From NCBI GenBank assembly GCA_002491065.1, contig DKVF01000031.1:30859-94858 (forward strand): a stretch of DNA of 64,000 nucleotides, in the 5' to 3' direction. The notes below the pieces were generated by a model that was not told where the DNA came from, did no database searches, and worked only from the letters and a program-made list of their open reading frames with translations. Of this stretch, positions 61,899 to 64,000 are shown one piece after another. Each line of letters opens with the position of its first letter. The first letter of the stretch is position 1. The position numbers and the translations under genes were made by a program. The stretch comes from Peptococcaceae bacterium UBA7185. Its GTDB lineage: Bacteria; Bacillota; Peptococcia; Peptococcales; Peptococcaceae.

Positions 61899-62582
61899 AT
61901 GAAACAGTTAGAAAAAATCGGTTATATGGCGGCAGGGGCAGCGATCATGGGGATGTTGGCAGTACCGATGTCTCCAGCTATGGCGGCGTTAGCGCAGAAA
62001 TATATTCAGGTATCGCCGGGGGTGCATATCTATGTAGATGATAGACCACTGGCTACAGAAGGTTTTATTTATGATGGCACTACTTATCTGCCGGTGCGGG
62101 CCGTGTCCGAAGCGGTAGGCAAAGCGGTATCCTGGGATGGCCGCACCTCCAGTGTCTTTATTGGACAGCACAGTTCCAGTGAACCGGCAGCAGTGCTGAC
62201 AGAGTTAGATTATTTTAATAGAGACGGTATGTTTATAGAGAAAAATTCGATAAAAGATAATTTAGGCAGAACCTATAATAGAGGTTATTTGTCTTCTGGT
62301 TCTTCTAAGGGTTTCATGGAATACAAGTTGAATGGGAAGTTCAGCCGTCTTACAGGAACTTTTTTTGTAAGGTATGATGATCGTACTTTTACGGGTTCTG
62401 GAATGTTAAAAATTTATGGCGATGGGAAACTATTGTATAACTCTCCAGAAATAACCGGCGGCGTAGAACCTGTTCCGGTAGATGTCGATATAACTGGCGT
62501 ATTAACGTTAAGAATTGAACTGAGCGATGGTTATAATTATAGTTCTCATTTTGCTTTCGCCGACCCACTATTGTATCAGTAA
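61899..62582 (+). CDS. Secreted stalk-domain protein with NPCBM-like carbohydrate-binding module
   Basis: 227 residues with a signal peptide (about 1-30, ending PAMAA). A stalk domain follows: HIYVDDRPLATEGFIYDGTT and YLPVRAVSEAVGKAVSWDG. The C-terminal 110 residues match the NPCBM pattern, with SGMLKIYGDGKLLYNSPEI and PVDVDITGVLTLRIELSDGY. It probably binds cell-surface or host glycans. A glycosidase domain is absent. Confidence 0.85.
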   Translation: MKQLEKIGYMAAGAAIMGMLAVPMSPAMAALAQKYIQVSPGVHIYVDDRPLATEGFIYDGTTYLPVRAVSEAVGKAVSWDGRTSSVFIGQHSSSEPAAVLTELDYFNRDGMFIEKNSIKDNLGRTYNRGYLSSGSSKGFMEYKLNGKFSRLTGTFFVRYDDRTFTGSGMLKIYGDGKLLYNSPEITGGVEPVPVDVDITGVLTLRIELSDGYNYSSHFAFADPLLYQ

Positions 62583-62623
62583 AATACAACCATTATGTTA
62601 GTGTGTTCAGAAAGGATATTACA

Positions 62624-62800
62624 ATGAAAAAAACAATTTTGTTTAATTTTTGTTTAATTATCTTGCTGCTTTTCACGGTGAGCGCCTGCGGAGCCAAAAC
62701 ATGTCACCGCTGTGGTGAAAAAATAGAAGGCGATCCAGTAGAAGCAGGGGGAAGATATTATTGCAGTTATGAATGCTACTGGATAGAACTGCTTTCTTGA
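62624..62800 (+). CDS. Small lipoprotein with zinc-binding cysteines
   Basis: ATG 62624 follows AGAAAGGATATTACA; 58 residues. The lipobox TVSAC places the lipidated Cys at position 22. The mature 37 residues hold C27-X2-C30 and C47-X3-C51 in a GEKIEGDPVEAGGRYYC setting, a LIM/TRASH-like metal site. Last gene before the cassette terminator. Confidence 0.8.
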   Translation: MKKTILFNFCLIILLLFTVSACGAKTCHRCGEKIEGDPVEAGGRYYCSYECYWIELLS

Positions 62801-62828
62801 TAACGAGTAAAACATAATCATTTTTTAG

Positions 62829-62887
62829 AGAAGCCGCATTTGCACTTTTCCCAACAGGGGATCGTGCAAATGCGGCTTCTTTTTTTC
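62829..62887 (+). terminator. Rho-independent terminator of the cassette
   Basis: AGAAGCCGCATTTGCAC (62829-62845) and GTGCAAATGCGGCTTCT (62864-62880) form a perfect 17-bp stem with T residues after it. Very strong. Confidence 0.97.
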
Positions 62888-63010
62888 TTCTGCAATTATA
62901 ACAGCTTTCATAGAAAGTCGTATCCCAAAGACTTCAAATTTTTTCTGTATTCCTGTATTCCTTTTTCATCGCTGTGCGTCTGTAAAATGCATCATTGTTT
63001 TTCTTTCCAA

Positions 63011-63910
63011 TTATAAATGGTGCACGCTTCTTCTGTACTGCTGTAATGCTTCCTCGCTGACAGTTTCGATGATTTCGTCGAGAAAGGACAGCAGACGATT
63101 CTGCTCCTCAGGCAGCCGTCCGTGGAATTGATAGGCGTTGGAAGCGCCCATTGCAGCAAAGATGGTAGATATCTGTAAATTTTCAATGAGTGTTCGGACC
63201 TCTTTGTATTTCTCCAATTCTCCTTCTTCCTGCCAATTTCCCTGCTGTATTTCGCCGTAAAGCTCAGAGTCAGGATAAATGGTAAGCATATTGGCTCCAA
63301 TCAGTGTGGGATGGAGCTGGTTGCAGATATCCGCTGTCAATTTTGCGCCCAATTCTCCCCGTCCTGCTCCAGAGATACTTACCAGATAAAAGAAGCTGTA
63401 ATGAATGCCTGCGGTATCCAGTCTCCGGCATTGTGTGAGGATATCGGACGAGGTATATCCTTTGTTCATAAATTGCAGAGCTTCATCGTCGCCAGTCTCA
63501 ATTCCAATTGTCAGACCGTCGTATCCCAGCGCATGCAGTTTGGCTAGTTCTTCGTCTGTTTTGGGCATACTGTCTGTAATTCTTGCAAATGCGCCGATGG
63601 ATGTTACCGCCGGAAGATAACGACGGATTTGTTCTGCAATGGACGACAATCTGTCGTAGGACAGGGCGAAGGGATTGGCTCCGGTCAGAAACACGCGATG
63701 GATACGATGCAGGTTCTGCTCGCCAACGGCTTCCTTTACTTCCTGCAGGTCGGCTTCAATATCCTCCATAGGGGACAGTCTGAATTTGAAGGGCAAGTCG
63801 TTGTATAAGGTACAAAATTTGCATCTGTGATGGGTACAGCCTGCTGTGACTTCCAATAAAAGTGATGCTGCCTCGTAAGGTGGTCGCCAAATAGTTCCTG
63901 TGTAGTGCAT
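63011..63910 (-). CDS. Elp3/MiaB-like radical SAM protein
   Basis: 299 residues. The cluster motif is CTHHRCKFCTLY near residue 25, after GTIWRPPYEAASLLLEVTAG. GYDGLTIGIETGDDEALQFM is a typical SAM-binding strand, and ITDSMPKTDEELAKLHALGY follows. This subgroup (HemN/Elp3-like COG1032-type) is widespread in anaerobes without an assigned reaction. Its ATG at 63910 has AAAGGAGCAATCTTT before it. It has no close neighbour on its strand. Confidence 0.9.
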   Translation of the reverse strand: MHYTGTIWRPPYEAASLLLEVTAGCTHHRCKFCTLYNDLPFKFRLSPMEDIEADLQEVKEAVGEQNLHRIHRVFLTGANPFALSYDRLSSIAEQIRRYLPAVTSIGAFARITDSMPKTDEELAKLHALGYDGLTIGIETGDDEALQFMNKGYTSSDILTQCRRLDTAGIHYSFFYLVSISGAGRGELGAKLTADICNQLHPTLIGANMLTIYPDSELYGEIQQGNWQEEGELEKYKEVRTLIENLQISTIFAAMGASNAYQFHGRLPEEQNRLLSFLDEIIETVSEEALQQYRRSVHHL

Positions 63911-63951
63911 AAAGATTGCTCCTTTATAGTTTTTTCCCGCGGTTTAAGCTC

Positions 63952-63979
63952 ATTATAGTGTTGTACAACGATTTTACAA
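63952..63979 (-). promoter_or_regulatory. Promoter of the radical SAM gene
   Basis: Minus-strand TTGTAA (63974-63979), 16 bp, TATAAT (63952-63957). The spacer contains the palindrome TTGTACAA (63961-63968), a possible operator. Confidence 0.75.
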
Positions 63980-64000
63980 GTACTGTACTTTTTTGTAGTA

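Overview
The window is a gene-dense stretch (about 64 kb, roughly 47-50% GC by eye) of a bacterial chromosome from an anaerobic, endospore-forming member of the Bacillota. The complete spoIIIAA-AH operon, long-form HPF, Asp23, RemA and the gene orders yicC-remA-gmk-rpoZ-coaBC-metK and asp23-nusB-xseA-xseB-ispA-dxs-tlyA-nadK-argR-recN support this. Clostridia (Peptococcaceae-like) or a spore-forming Negativicutes lineage would both fit; I cannot decide between them from sequence alone. No rRNA, tRNA, IS element, prophage or CRISPR array was seen.

Layout. 0-6 kb: a 5'-truncated multidomain protein (HEAT repeats, HxGH nucleotidyltransferase, possible GNAT, phosphoribosyltransferase-like), a divergent lactate/malate-dehydrogenase-like protein, an iron-sulfur flavoprotein and dihydrofolate reductase. 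6-10.6 kb (minus strand): a D,D-carboxypeptidase, a heterodisulfide-reductase/DsrK-like Fe-S protein with its cytochrome-b-like membrane partner, and a 43-residue membrane protein with its own promoter and terminator. 10.7-15.3 kb: a LytTR/GHKL two-component system followed by a small membrane protein, an ABC exporter and a zinc-ribbon protein. 15.6-21.4 kb: a glcE-glcF-glcD 2-hydroxyacid dehydrogenase operon overlapping a YgiQ radical SAM gene. 21.5-26.7 kb: yicC, remA, gmk, rpoZ, coaBC, metK and an ACT-domain gene. 26.9-31.7 kb: an iron-dependent alcohol dehydrogenase, then uppP, two COG0523 GTPases (one His-rich, one fused to a DUF1980-like domain) and a beta-carbonic anhydrase, which reads as a zinc-handling group. 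31.7-39.3 kb: cspA, hpf, secA, prfB (programmed frameshift), an MFS-CBS fusion exporter behind a riboswitch-like leader, and mscL. 39.5-54.8 kb: the spoIIIA operon and the long housekeeping run to recN. 54.9-56 kb: a PadR regulator with a perfect operator, and a DUF2812 membrane protein. 56.1-62.9 kb: a visibly AT-richer accessory block with a XRE repressor, a secreted NlpC/P60-like protein with FN3-like repeats, stalk-domain proteins, zinc-ribbon proteins and a small lipoprotein. 63-64 kb: an Elp3-like radical SAM protein.

How the parts fit. The GlcEFD enzyme and the HdrD/DsrMK-like pair both look like flavin/Fe-S electron-transfer modules of an anaerobic respiratory or lactate-oxidising metabolism. 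The block at 39.5-54.8 kb is core sporulation and housekeeping. The strongest candidates for undescribed biology are the leader RNA at 36.6-36.77 kb (aptamer-like fold, terminator and a mutually exclusive 6-bp antiterminator pairing), the AT-rich envelope cassette at 56.4-62.8 kb, the COG0523 pair next to a carbonic anhydrase, the N-terminal multidomain protein, and the 43-residue membrane protein upstream of the Hdr-like genes.
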